From: Carallia brachiata
Lineage: Eukaryota > Streptophyta > Magnoliopsida > Malpighiales > Rhizophoraceae
Reading direction: 5' to 3'
Assembly (NCBI GenBank): GCA_021464245.1
Contig: JADCRB010000163.1
Span: 124,001-188,000 of the forward strand
Length of the DNA stretch: 64,000 bases
Part shown: one piece after another, positions 11,325 through 22,959 of the stretch
How positions within the stretch are numbered: position 1 is the first letter of the stretch
Layout: each line of letters begins with the position of its first letter
Program-made: the position numbers and the translations under genes
The notes under the pieces: model-generated
The model's input: only the letters and a program-made list of their open reading frames with translations
Told to the model about the DNA's origin: nothing
Database searches by the model: none

Positions 11325-11490
11325 ATTGGAAGGGGCCGCGCGAACGCAGGCCCCCACTACCACAAATTATGACGTAGGCTCTTTCCATTGGAAAGACCTT
11401 AGGTGGGTGCACCTCCTAAGTGCAATGGAGACCACCAACCTAGGCCATGGGCCTTCTTGATCGCCCATTGACCCCGTCCAGGTAAGTATG
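11325..11490. other. GC-rich island of unknown origin
   Basis: A conspicuous GC-rich block in AT-rich surroundings. It contains GGGCCGCGCG, an AGGCCCCCACTACC run, GGTGGGTGCACCTCC and CCATGGGCC. It has no sustained ORF and matches no RNA gene I can recall. It is probably a transposon fragment. Confidence 0.35.
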
Positions 11491-13007
11491 TTGCAACGTT
11501 TCCAGTTTGTGTGATTTATACTCTCCATTTCCTTTCATTCTTCTACGTGTTTTCGATATGGGATTGAAGCTTACCTATGAATCAATAAGAGCTGAGGACT
11601 CTTCAAATCTTTTATTTTCATGCCACAGTCCAAGAGCATCAAAGTCATAGAGAACAAATTGGCATATTTTATACTTGATTTGTACTTTAGCTTTGGAAGA
11701 ACAAACATGGCCAATACCTCAAAACCCCTGTTACCTCGGAAACTTTATTTATGGTCTGAAAACATTAGAGAGATAGAGCCTGGAAGCTCTCAATAGACTT
11801 GGGAATCAAAGATTTATAACAGAATCTCTTAAACCACTAGAAGGGTCGTATGTGTCTCGGGCTTGATATGAAAAAGCACACATAAAAATGCCAAAAAACT
11901 CTGTTCAAATGGCTGTTATGCTTATTAGATGTCTTGAATTCCTATGCTTACTTACCTTTTTTATAAGTATTTTTCCTTTGAATAGCATCAGTAATGAATT
12001 TATTCATAGTTAATCCCGTAACAAATCAGGACTACACTTTTTTTGTATGTTAGGTTTTATAGCTCACAAAATGGGATCTCACTTAACTTTTCTGGCCAGC
12101 AGCACCCAAGGTTTTGAACTTAACTTTTAGCATGCCACTTTTACTCTAATAGTTGGAAGGAGAGTGAGTGAATTGAGAGTTTAGATAGAGAAAGCAAATT
12201 TTGACAGTCATTCTTTGAAGTATTATTTTTCCACAACCAAAAATTACAATAGAATGGTTTATATATAGCCCACATGGCCATTGAGTAGTTTAGAACTTTA
12301 ACAGAACACTGAAAGAACAGCACACTTATCAACTAATCCTGAACAAGCGAAATTATGCTTAATTGCAGGTTCCTAACAACGTGTTTTGAGGAGCAATAAA
12401 CTGCTTGCGCGCGTAATTGGCTTTGATTTATCTTAATTCATGGGATGAAGCAGTAATTGGCTTTAACATGTAAATGGGGGACATGGGGGATCAAATAGTA
12501 GGCCATTAATGTACAACCTATTGTACCCTTAATCCTGCCGGTGCAAATAATAATAACTTGAAATGCTGGTCGTCCCCTGAGAATTCGCTTCTGTCGGTCT
12601 CTCAATTGCCCTGCCCACAAATTTTTCTATTTCTTTGCTCTTCGTCACCCTAAATTTTGAACATTCGAAATGATTAGTAATTAGTTTGTTAGGTTTTAAC
12701 AGGGAAAGAGAATGATGTGTCTAATGATACCACACAGAGTGCTTTGCACTAAAACTCACATTTTTGTATGTACCTATTTATTGTGGAATTTTGGATAGAG
12801 ATGGAAGAAGAACACCCAACCTCTTCCAAGGAGCCAAACTCCTTCGGGGTCTTTGACCAGTTGGTTTCGTCAACCCAGAATTAGCTTCTGTGTGTCTCTT
12901 ATTGTCATTTTTGTCTACCGATCATATCAGAAACAACACCAGATCAACAGAACAAGATTCCTCGACTCAAACACAACGCAACACAACTCAACATAAGTGA
13001 CCTTATA
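11491..13007. other. intergenic, no gene seen
   Basis: Only short, unrelated ORFs on both strands. No domain or RNA signature was recognised. Confidence 0.45.
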
Positions 13008-13132
13008 TATATAGGAATTCTATTTTATTCAAACCCACATTGAAAAAAAAAAAAATCCATATATAATTATTATATGAAAACATTTAAATGTAAGTTCCAA
13101 GCTCAGGAACAGTGAGCTTGTAACCAAGTGGG
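13008..13132 (+). repeat. dispersed repeat, copy 2 (first copy 5275-5432)
   Basis: This has the same order of motifs as the 5.3 kb copy, from TAGGAATTCT through an A-run to GCTTGTAACCAAGTGGG. It is diverged but collinear. Confidence 0.45.
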
Positions 13133-13384
13133 CGGCTCCTTCTGTTGCAATTGCTTTGTATTTTTTTCCCTTCTACTACTAACCACTTCAATTCTAAAAT
13201 TGGCATGGACCATTTTTTTTTTTTTTGCTTGATTGCTTGGTGGAACATTTAATTTCTATGAAAATCTATCTAGTGAAATTATTTTCTTCATGGTGTCAAT
13301 TAGTAGCCACTGGTAGATGTATATATATAAATTTTTTTAATCTCAACTTACAATTTAGTCAACTCTTGAAACTAATAATTTAAA

Positions 13385-13600
13385 GAGTTCCATTATAGTT
13401 CCAAAAAGTTTCTTGTTCGAAATTTTACCTGATTGTAACGAGAATTCAATATTTTGTAACTATTATGATACTTTTTGCAAGAAAAAAATGTTTTTTTTTT
13501 TTTTTGCAAAAGGTATCATAGTGATTACAAAAATTCGAGATCTCGTTACAATTTGACAAAATTTAAAAAATTTTATGGTGATCTACTTTTTTTTGTTTTT
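13385..13600. mobile_element. foldback element with a 60-bp hairpin core
   Basis: The arms around 13432-13494 and 13500-13552 pair: ATTGTAACGAGA at the base, TTGTAA-TA-TATGATAC in the middle, then TTTTGCAA next to opposing A and T runs at the tip. Weaker complementarity continues outward to about 13385 and 13600. It has no ORF. Confidence 0.7.
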
Positions 13601-14540
13601 TCTAATTTAAAAGCATGTTATGATTCTGAAAGCATTGAACTTCTTCTCTGACTCCTTTTCTTTGGAACCAAACTTTTATATTGCTTGGCTGGATTGGTTC
13701 ATATCTTTGCAATTGTACAATAAGTTGAGCGAGCTGTGTTGATGTGCAACAAACTCCTTTATTATTGCAAAAAAAGTCCCCTAGGATTTACAGCTGCTAT
13801 GGCTCTGGCCTCCATATGGAATTTGATGATCCTTCATTTTTCATACTCTGATGGCTTGTTGGCGGTCTCATCTTGTTGATTTGAAAGATGAGCGAAGATT
13901 TGAGACTCTAGAAAAACAATAGTGAATGAGGGATTGGCATGATGCAGATTTTCATCTCGAACTTATTTATCTTTGTTTGGCTATCAACAGTTTATGCTGA
14001 TGTGGGCCCTTTTTGTTGGATTTCAAAAAAAAAGATGTTTACCCTTCTCTAGTAGACCTCTTTTCTGCTTGGGTCTTAATGAGATGTCGCTAATCTGTAT
14101 TGGCTCTTGACTGCTTGAGTCTTTGATACTTGAGAGTCTACTGGGGTACATGGGCCTTCTAATGGTACTTTTTTTGCATAAATTATCTAATGGAGTCTGT
14201 CAGGCTGCTTGGACCTTCTAATGGTACTTCTCCATTATGCATCTAATGATACTTTTCTATTAAACCACTTTTCTGTTTGGGCTTTCCAATGGGAGTGCAC
14301 TAGGCTTTTTTTTTTTTTTTTTCCTTGGACTGGGCTGCATGTGTCAATTTGTTGTTGTAGTTTTTCTTCTCCTCACTATTTTCAGTTCTCAATTTTGGTG
14401 CCTCGAAACCTTGCTTTCCTCTTGACTATCCAGCTAATCTAGTATTGAAAACATGGCGGTGCAGTTGCTTGAGCTAACAAAGACTTCGATAACGCTTGGT
14501 GATGTCATTGCTGCAGCGGATGATGGTTGATTTTTTTTTT
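13601..14540. other. intergenic, no gene seen
   Basis: T-rich sequence with two near-copies of a CTTCTAATGGTACTT motif (about 14156 and 14214). No coding potential was recognised. Confidence 0.4.
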
Positions 14541-14670
14541 CTCACAACAACTCCCGTAAGATCATTGGAGCTCTAATATCATTGTTGGATTAGTGGTCTT
14601 TGACATGCTTTTTTTTTCCTCACCGTAGCTCCATAAGATTATTGGGGCTTTAATACTATGTTAGAATTTT
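14541..14670 (+). repeat. short direct repeat, LTR-retrotransposon-like junction
   Basis: Two copies about 78 bp apart share CTCAC, GCTCC-TAAGAT-ATTGG, GCT-TAATA and GTT-GATT. The wording AGCTCTAATATCATTGTTGGATT and GCTTTAATACTATGTTAGAATT resembles sequence often seen beside plant copia-type elements. No LTR pair was found. Confidence 0.4.
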
Positions 14671-16560
14671 GACCAGCTCATCATGTTGGAATTTGGACAC
14701 AGATACCACTATTGACGGGATGACTTAATAGTATAAAGAAAGAATAATTTTTATAATAACAATAAATTTTCTATGGTACAAAAAATACTATGTGGAATAT
14801 AAGATTTTATAACCCAGGTCAAGGCAATGGCCCTAGACCTATTTCGATATAATCTCTCATTCTTCTAAATTTTGCCACCACTTTCCTATATTTCGGTTTG
14901 CTTTGCCTCTATCTCTTTATATAGCAACACAAACCAACTTGCTAAATTAATGGGTACACATTTATGCACTAATGCACAAACAAACAACTCACTTATTTAG
15001 TTCACGTTTCCTACACATATATCAATCATGAATGCACCTATACAAAGCACACACCAGAAGACAAAAAAGAATCCAACTTGCATGCTAAGTAATATATATA
15101 TATATATATATATACACATTCAACAACGTCTGCTATACTATTCTTTTAATTGTTGCATCATGTGATGTTACTGTTTCTTTGGCTGCTGTTCTGCTCCATG
15201 TAATGTCGTTGTTTCTTTGGTTGCTACCATACATGTTGTTCCTTTTGCTACTGCCCCACGTGCTTTATTTTTTCTTCTTTTGCTGCATCATTTTTCTTTT
15301 GCTCTACATGTTGCCAACTTTGACCAATACTATTCATCTTTGACCACGTTATATTCATCACTGTTCAAATTGTTTCTCGTTTGGCTGCTGAATCACTGTT
15401 TAACACTCCCCTTTGATGTAGTTGCTAGTATAAACTAATAAATGAGTTGAATAAACAGTTCATATAAACATACAAATTCGTTTATTACTTGAATAATAAA
15501 CGATCAGATAAACATGACATCAGTATATAGGCAGTTGAATGAATTTGGCTATCATTGAGGGCAATTAATAACTCTATTTTCACTCACTCTTGTTCTCAAT
15601 TTAACAAAAGGACTGTAAGAATAAGAGCAGAGATAGGTCTCTCTCAAACACAAAGAATTGAAGAGATTGTTCTCACATTTTATGGTATTTAGACTGTAGG
15701 TTTGACTAATTTATGAGACTGTAATTGTTCGAGATATTGTAAAGAGGCTAAAGATTCAACTGGAGATCTTGACTAATAGACGAATCTCGCTTGAGATATT
15801 TTACATATAAGCAGTTTATCTCAGATGAAAATTATGTCCTTCAAATTTCAACACTAGCAAAAGAATTGAAGGGTGGCCGTGACTTGGTGGAACAAATATA
15901 GTTAGGAACCAAATCAAGCCTTGAAGGTAGGACACACTATGACTTCTTCTATCTTTCACTGCATAAAGTAAAACAAAAACACAAGAGAAGGGCAACCAAT
16001 TATTTTGCCTTGAACAAGTAGATTAACATCCTTGCACTTGAAAAAACTTTCAGTAGAGATTGTGTGATGATCTCAATAATTTTGGGTTCATAAGGGTGAT
16101 CAAATTAAAGTCTCACTTATCCAAGGTAAATATATTTCCATATAAAGCTGAAATATTAATCCCTGGTATGAAATATAATTGACTAATGAAGTTCTTCACA
16201 TTCATAAAAGAAAAATGAAGTTTTCTCATATTTGTAGGCACGAGAAGGAAAATTAAAATATATCTACGCTCGGAGTAACAGTAAAATTGTTCATTCATTA
16301 CAGCGTTTTGTACATACCAACGTCCAACAAAAAGGTTCAAAAAGGGTATTAAAAAAAAAAAACAATAAAAAACATAAGGGACAATGGCCTAGAGGGAAAT
16401 GAGGGCATAAAAAGGAAAAGATGGGATGTGATTCCTCTTGCTTTCGGAATATTGCAGGCTACTGACATGTGGCGTCATGACTAGACATTAGTGCGCACTA
16501 GTAAACTACACTCTTCATAATTGTGTTGTATAAATAGTTCAATATGCTCATTTGTGCTTG
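14671..16560. other. intergenic, possible retroelement debris
   Basis: Contains an (AT)n tract and repeated TTTCTTTGGTTGCT and TTTTGCTGCATCAT-like motifs at 15160-15310. No coding domain was recognised. The rest shows nothing I can name. Confidence 0.4.
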
Positions 16561-16565
16561 ACCCC

Positions 16566-16575
16566 TCCCACATCG
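16566..16575 (+). promoter_or_regulatory. plant snRNA upstream sequence element (USE)
   Basis: TCCCACATCG exactly matches the core of the plant snRNA USE (RTCCCACATCG). It ends 65 nt before the U2 start, the usual position. A degenerate TATA-like TACAAAAG follows at 16609-16616. The 33-nt gap between USE and TATA-like box is the Pol II spacing rather than the shorter Pol III spacing. Confidence 0.8.
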
Positions 16576-16640
16576 ACTAACAGAGAAATGATCACAAGAA
16601 GGACAAGTTACAAAAGACAATTCGAAGCACTTTACAAATC

Positions 16641-16817
16641 ATACCTTTCTCAGCCTTTTGGCTAAGATCAAGTGTAGTATCTATTATTATCAATTTAATA
16701 TCTGATACATGGGCAATGGTTTACACGATATTAAATTAATTTTTTTTACAATAGCTTTCTGCTGGGGCCCTTGAGTGTCGCCCATGCAATGCACTATAGC
16801 AGGGGCATGACTCACCC
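16641..16817 (+). ncRNA. U2 spliceosomal snRNA, diverged copy
   Basis: The first 42 nt, ATACCTTTCTCAGCC through CTAAGATCAAGTG to TAGTATCT, match plant U2 essentially perfectly. They include the GTAGTA branch-point-recognition sequence. The stem II region is recognisable (TTTAATATCTGATA, then CACGATATTAAATTAA) but carries several changes that weaken stem IIb. An Sm-like AATTTTTTTT follows. The 3' half retains CCCATGCAATGCACTA and ends CTCACC. At about 177 nt it is shorter than the usual plant 196 nt because stem III is reduced. U2 is the RNA of the U2 snRNP and base-pairs with the intron branch site. It could be a variant gene or a decaying copy; the intact USE argues it was or is transcribed. 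Confidence 0.85.
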
Positions 16818-16830
16818 TATAAAGTCCAGT
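16814..16830 (+). terminator. snRNA 3'-box-like sequence
   Basis: CA, eight bases, then AGTCCAG. This is close to the plant snRNA 3'-end formation box CA(N)3-10AGTNNAA, with one mismatch at the last position. It sits directly at the U2 3' end. Confidence 0.45.
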
Positions 16831-18560
16831 CTTCAAGTTTTATAATTTGTTTTCCAACGTTGCATTTTATGGTGGAGAAGTCTTTATTCTTTTCCAATTA
16901 TTTTGGGTGCTCTTCAATCAAGTTTTCTCAATAAAATTGTTGTCTACGTTCACATGATCAGGAATATAATCAAGGGTATGTTAAATTTAATGTAATAACA
17001 TGTAAAAGTATTTAGTTAGCCATATTTTCTTTAGAAATTTTCAAGAAGAAGATGTCCTACAAACTAAGGTGATCAAATCAATAGGGCCACCATGTATTTA
17101 TCTTAATTTGATCTGAAGAGAATGGTAAAAAGCGATAAGAATATGATGAAGTTGGGTATAAAGCATAAACTATCAGGGGTAAGATACATATTGATGATAA
17201 GTATAAACTTTGCCGGCTTCCAGCTACTTAAATCCCATCTGGACGAGCCTTGCATTGTGGGTGACCAGGCTAGCAAATTGCAGAAGGGAGTATTCAATCC
17301 ATTGGAGGCCCATCAGAAGTGGGCTTCATGGATTCCTCAGTGTAAGAATATAAACGCAATAAATCTCCAATGTTCACTCCTTTTCAACCTTGCTATGTCC
17401 CAAGATTTTAGCATTACGTCTCTCGGAAGTAGCTTAAGAACTTAAACTTTTATTTTAATGATTTTGTCTTTTAATTCTAACCGAAGAGGTAAGATTCAAG
17501 TGATTATAAAAATTTACTCATATTATGTAGTGCATTGTTCAATGAGCTTCTTAATTTAAAACTTGTCTTGGAGTGTAGATAACATGGAATTTCACTACCA
17601 AGTATTTTAGATTATTTTAAGAGAAAAGCTATGCATACAATTAATGATAGATAAAAAATCGACACGTGAGATCCGAAATTTTAGATTGTAAAAAATATAT
17701 TGAATTTAAAAAAATATTAAATTATTAAACTAATTATATGTCTTCCGTGCATTGTAGATCATGGCTCCCTTATTTTAATTTCACAATCCAAGTAGGAGAA
17801 ATTTGCACCAGACTAGTGGCGGTACTGTTGGGTTGTTTTGTAACTCCAAACAAAAAAAAAAGTTATTTAAGATTGAGTTTCTCTAGTGTTCTTTTATGTG
17901 GAAAGTGAAACTGCCTTTTGTATTAAACAAGAACCAATCCTAAAAGTTATAAAATAAAACACCTCAAATTAAGATTCAACTTAAGTAACAGTCATGAACA
18001 TTCACGTCAACAGACCCCAATCTGCATTTGGATTTATTAATCATCCTTAGGTTACCATTTAGCTTTAACCCTTTTTCTCATCTCAACAGCACAAAAGCTT
18101 AAAAATAGTAAAGCAAAATAGATATCTTGATGTCCTTTAGGGAAGCTACTGTACTTAGAGTTTAAACTTTTATTTTAGAAGTCTTTGAGTCAAATCTTGA
18201 GAAAGGATAAGTGAGATTATGGGCTGTCTTATTGTATAGCTCAAAGTTCAATGATATCTTAATAGAACAAAAAAGAATCCTAATGAATCCAATTTGTTCA
18301 GTGAGAAGACAATTTTGCAAGATTAGCATTTAGTAATTGCTTAATTACTTTCATCTTTATTTGGTCTTACTATTTAATGCAATCCAAAAACGCACATCTT
18401 AACATTTATATTATATGTTACTTTATTTGTTAGCTTATTTATAAACCATCACCATAGCCAATTGTTTTACCACTAACCCCCAGAATATCACCTATATATA
18501 CTCCATTATTTTCACTCAAAGTTCCATAAGAAAGTATACAAATACTATTAAGGAACCAAA
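16831..18560. other. intergenic, upstream region of the OFP gene
   Basis: AT-rich with no recognised gene. An ORF at 17122-17445 has no family resemblance. A TATA-like CTATATATACTCC at about 18491-18503 lies about 60 bp before the OFP start codon and is a plausible promoter. Confidence 0.45.
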
Positions 18561-19489
18561 ATGACAAAGAAGCTCCAAAAGTCTCTCCAAGGTTACCTTT
18601 CCAAGATCAAAAATCCTAACCTACGTCACCAATTCTCATCTAATAGCTTCTCGTCTAAAAAGAAATGGATTTTATCAGGCTGCAAGCACACCAAGACCCT
18701 ATCTTTGCTTTTGATCATGACCAAAATGCGGCCATCCATGACGATGGAAGCAGCAAAGATGAGGCTGCAACGCTTGCCGATATTGATCGTTTCTTTTCGA
18801 GAATTTCAGGTCACTTTACATCGAAAATGAAACGAAAACTTGGATAATGAGGAAGATGGTCCAAAAAAAGGTCAAGATAATCAAGCCTATTGGGATCATC
18901 CTAACGTGTTTGAATCACTTGAATCTCCTAGGTTCACTGATCCACCACCGGACGTTTGGCGGTCCCACCGCTTCTTCATGGACCCCGGTTCATCGAGCTC
19001 GCTATCGAGGAGCCACGGCCTAGCTTAACGAACACATCCGAGGACTTGAGGTCAAGTTCAACCTCAAAAAATACCGTAAATGAGTCCACAAGTTGTGATA
19101 ACGACATAAAGGGTGTCACAATGGCCAATGCCCTTAATGAGTTCTCCACAACAATTTCTAGTGCTACAAATACAATGCTGTCATGCTTCCTGGCGTTGCA
19201 TTGCGGTGCTAGAGTACTCGCCGGATCCGCACCACGATTTTCGCCGGTCATGCAAACAATGGTGGAAGCAAGATTGCAACATTGTGGGAAAATTGACTGG
19301 GATTACATGGAAGAGCTTTTGCTTTGTTACATGAACTTAAATAACAAAAAATCACACAAGTTCATATTAAGCGCTTTTGTTGATCTCATGGCCGGCTTGC
19401 GTCAAAATTCCAGCAACATTCCGGTGAGATCACGGGATTCTCATACTGAAAGAGAGAGAAATGGAAAACTGAGAAGAAATGTAACCTGA
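18561..19489 (+). CDS. OVATE family protein (OFP) transcriptional repressor, frame broken by seven 1-nt deletions
   Basis: A plant growth repressor that typically interacts with TALE homeodomain and TRM proteins. It is a single exon. Reading across frames gives about 311 aa in a consistent order. A basic N-terminus (MTKKLQKSLQGYL) is followed by the conserved WILSGCKH and AATLADIDRF motifs, then ESPRFTDPPP, and SHRFFMDPGSSSSL. The C-terminal OVATE domain runs from EYSPDPHHDFRRS through MVEARL to DYMEELLLCYMNLN and ILSAFVDLM. Seven positions need one extra base to keep frame: about 18705, 18795, 18840, 19004, 19176, 19201 and 19248. Most are in T or A runs. Conserved residues are otherwise intact, so sequencing error is more likely than decay. 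The ATG at 18561 is the natural start. Confidence 0.85.
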
Positions 19490-22400
19490 GACTGTATAAA
19501 TTGTTACGAGGAAGTTTAATAAATGTTAGGTTTAATCTGTCCTTTGCCTCATTCACCTTAGGCCTCATATTGAATACATGCATATAATATGTACCGTACA
19601 TTTATGGTCATTCGATGCACAATCACATTGAACAGGAGAATCACTGCATTAGAACAACTTACATTCATGTAATGATATAAAATTTCAAATTAGATGTGTC
19701 AATTTAACATAAGAATTGAAATTTTTGTTATAATCCCAAACCAGTAAGTCCATAGACGAAAGGAATTGTCATCACGACCAGTAATTTTTGTCATAATCTC
19801 GGTCGTAGGTATGCTACAAGACTCTATCTCATCAGATAGTTTTAAAAATGTAAAATAAACTAATTACAATAGAATTGAAATTCGGCAAACATGTGTTGTC
19901 ACTTAAAAGAAATTGCAGGAATTTGTATGATCCGTCTTTTTTGAGGCTATGTCGTTTTGAAAAGTTTAGGACTGTGATTGGAGAATCATAACCAAGATTG
20001 AAATTTCGGTCTTTAACAAATGCATGATAAAGGTTTTTACAATATGTACTTTTAATTCAAAATTTCCAATTGTGCATATGGGGAAGAATGTCAAGAATAA
20101 GCCAGTTGAGTGATGTTATGGCAATTACAATTTTTTTTTTTTTTTAAAATTGAAATCTACATAGAGGCATCACATTAGTGCAAGACATCGTCTTTGTAGG
20201 TCCATAACAGTCACTTGTCAACTTTTTCATTCAACTTTCTCTGTAAAAAATAACTTACTGTTACAACATACATTTTTTTCCTTTATACCTTCTTTTTTTT
20301 TTGAGCAATCCTCTACACCTAACTTGAATTTTGCACAATATCCAATTATATTTTTCGTCTAAAAAAGGGGATTGATTTCATATAAGAGTTTGAATTTTTA
20401 CCAAGAGCGTGGTCATGTATGAGTTTAGCATTAGGCTTCGATCTTGGAAGGTATATGTTATTCGGTAAACTTTTATAGCCAAATAAAAAAATTAGCTAAA
20501 TAGTATTTATAATGTAACAATAGATGATATTTATGTAACCGTAATGATAAAATATGTAATAAAAAAATAATAATTTATTTTTGATTCACAATTTTTTTGT
20601 TATTGGTGCATAAATCATAATTGTTGTTATAATATAAATATTGTTTGATTAATTTTTCATCTCACAACTTAGTGAAGCCCTATTATATTGAAGTTACACT
20701 GCAAATATGATTCAGTTAATGGCATTCAACTGTATACCTGGCTGCTAGGTCAATTCAATACATTGAGTGACTTTTTTTTTTTTTGTCTATATGTACTAAA
20801 TCTCGAAAAATTCGAGAATTAAAAAAAAAAAGAACCAACTGACCAAAGACAACCCCGGAAAAAAAAAGGACAAAATGTACTATAAAAACATTGAAAAAAG
20901 AAAAAATAATTCATTTAGTACAGTCTGTCTCATTTAACGGACAATAGTAAATGTTTTTTCTTGCACATTTCCTACCATTGTCTCAACCTCGTTCAACAAC
21001 ACGACGAATATTTCTGGTATAGATTTCATCACACTAACTTCTCGCAATTGACCAAATGCAAATGCGGACATCAAAACTACTCGGTGATCCGAGTGCTCTC
21101 TATTTTTTTTTTTTAAATTATAAAAATAAAAAATATGAATAAAACTCTACACTTTTATCAACAAAATTGCATCATATCGAATGAGTAAATTTTAATAATG
21201 TATATTTAATTTTATTAAATATTTTAACGAAAACTTAAAATTATAATTTTTGAATATTTGGTAACTTAAAGCCATGAGGAGCAACATGACACTCAAAATA
21301 TAAATTAGGCGTATGGTAAACTAGTCAATCCAAAATAAAAAATTGAGATGATATTTGGCTTGATTAGAGGATCACGGAAAATACTAGGATCCCTTCCTCC
21401 TATGAAACTAGATCCTATACAATCATACTTACAAATAATTGAGAATAAAAGCACATGAAAATTGAAAACAATGGATTGTAAATTAGTAATTCAATAATCC
21501 AAAAATATATATATTTATGCGCATATGCGTTGGGGTCCCAACAAACAAGCCTAGCCCAAACTACAAACGAAAATGGACAACTCGAAGAGTCCACCACATA
21601 AAAAGTAAATTTTAATTTCTAGAGGATGCAAACCTACATCTAGACTTCTCCACGCTCGACTGCCGCCTGTCTTTTTCTCGGTAATATTCGCAATACTTCA
21701 TACTTGATGCAAACAAAGGAATAACTATATATATATATATATATATATATTAAATAATACAATCACGAAACCTCTTAGTTAATTTTTAGTTTCTATACAT
21801 TAAAGAAAAAAAAATAATTATGCTGTTAGCCTAGCATCTAAAAACAATTCTAATCGAACAAATTTAAAATTCCAAAAAAAAAATCAATTAAACCATAGTT
21901 GACGTACATGCCACTAGATTTTTTTTTTTTTTTGCATGTAGATAAAAAATGTAAATAAATTAGCGCTAACTATACTGCTTTTTTTTTTTTTACTATACTG
22001 CTGAACATGCCACTAATTGACTAATATATTTTTTGGTATAGATGCACCTTTACTGGCTAAACCGTAAATCCATAAATATTCTAGAAAAAAAATGCTAATA
22101 TTTTTAGTAAGAGCTTGACTGTAGAAGAGATCTGCATTTTAAAATCAGGGCACATCTACAGACTTTTAAAAATTTGTAGTGAGATTTACAGATTCAAAAA
22201 GGAAATTAATGTTAATTGTTGTAAATAAATTAATTTGCACATTGCTGGTTACGTTTCTATAGGTACGAAAATATTGGACAATATAATTATTTTTGCAATC
22301 TTGATGTAAAAGAAACATTATTTGGTACATGCCACTACACTAACTTTAAAACATTTTAATAAAAAATATATAAAGCAACTAAATCTATTAAAGAAAGGGG

Positions 22401-22855
22401 AAAAAGCAAAAGAAAAAAAAATAATAAAAAAGAAAAGAAAGGTCCACAATTTCCCTTTGCAGTCTAATAGAGACATATTTTTCAAACTCAAATCAAATAT
22501 TGAATTGGAGAAAGATTAAATATCCTATATGTTCGATCTGATTATTGAATTAGTGTTTAAATTTTTTTAAAGAAGAATGTGAAATTTATGTAAATAAAGA
22601 AAAATATATTTATTATTTGTTTACAATCTGATAAATCTCTTAATAAATAAAAATAATTACCCTGTTAACATCTATTTATCAGACTATTAATTCATCTAAC
22701 AAATTTTTTAAAAAATTTATTTATTTTTACATTTTATCGTCTATTTACACTTTTAAACAAACTAAATTAAATTCATAATAATCAATTTAACTAGGCAAAT
22801 CAAATGCAGTGAGTAGAGACTACAGAGAGGCATTGGCTAGCATAATAACAACAAC
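19490..22855. other. intergenic, AT-rich, no gene seen
   Basis: Simple-sequence tracts include (AT)n at 21726-21750 and many poly-A/T runs. A small inverted repeat pairs AATCTGATAAAT (about 22625) with ATTTATCAGAC (about 22674). No coding signature was found. Confidence 0.5.

Positions 22856-22890
<35 letters not shown>
22856..22890 (+). repeat. (TAA)n microsatellite
   Basis: About eleven AAT/TAA units just upstream of the inferred HSP transcription unit. Repeats of this kind are often length-polymorphic. Confidence 0.9.
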
Positions 22891-22892
<2 letters not shown>

Positions 22893-22959
22893 ACATAAAT
22901 AAATAAATTGAGTAAAAAACCCTACTAGTCTACGACTCGTTTCTCATTTTCTTCTCCTC

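Noticed and set aside
17122..17445. 107-codon plus-strand ORF
   Set aside because: No family resemblance, overlapped by another ORF on the opposite strand, and flanked by repeat-like AT-rich DNA.
22856..22890. CRISPR-like or satellite array
   Set aside because: It is a plain TAA microsatellite. No spaced repeats of array type occur anywhere in the window.
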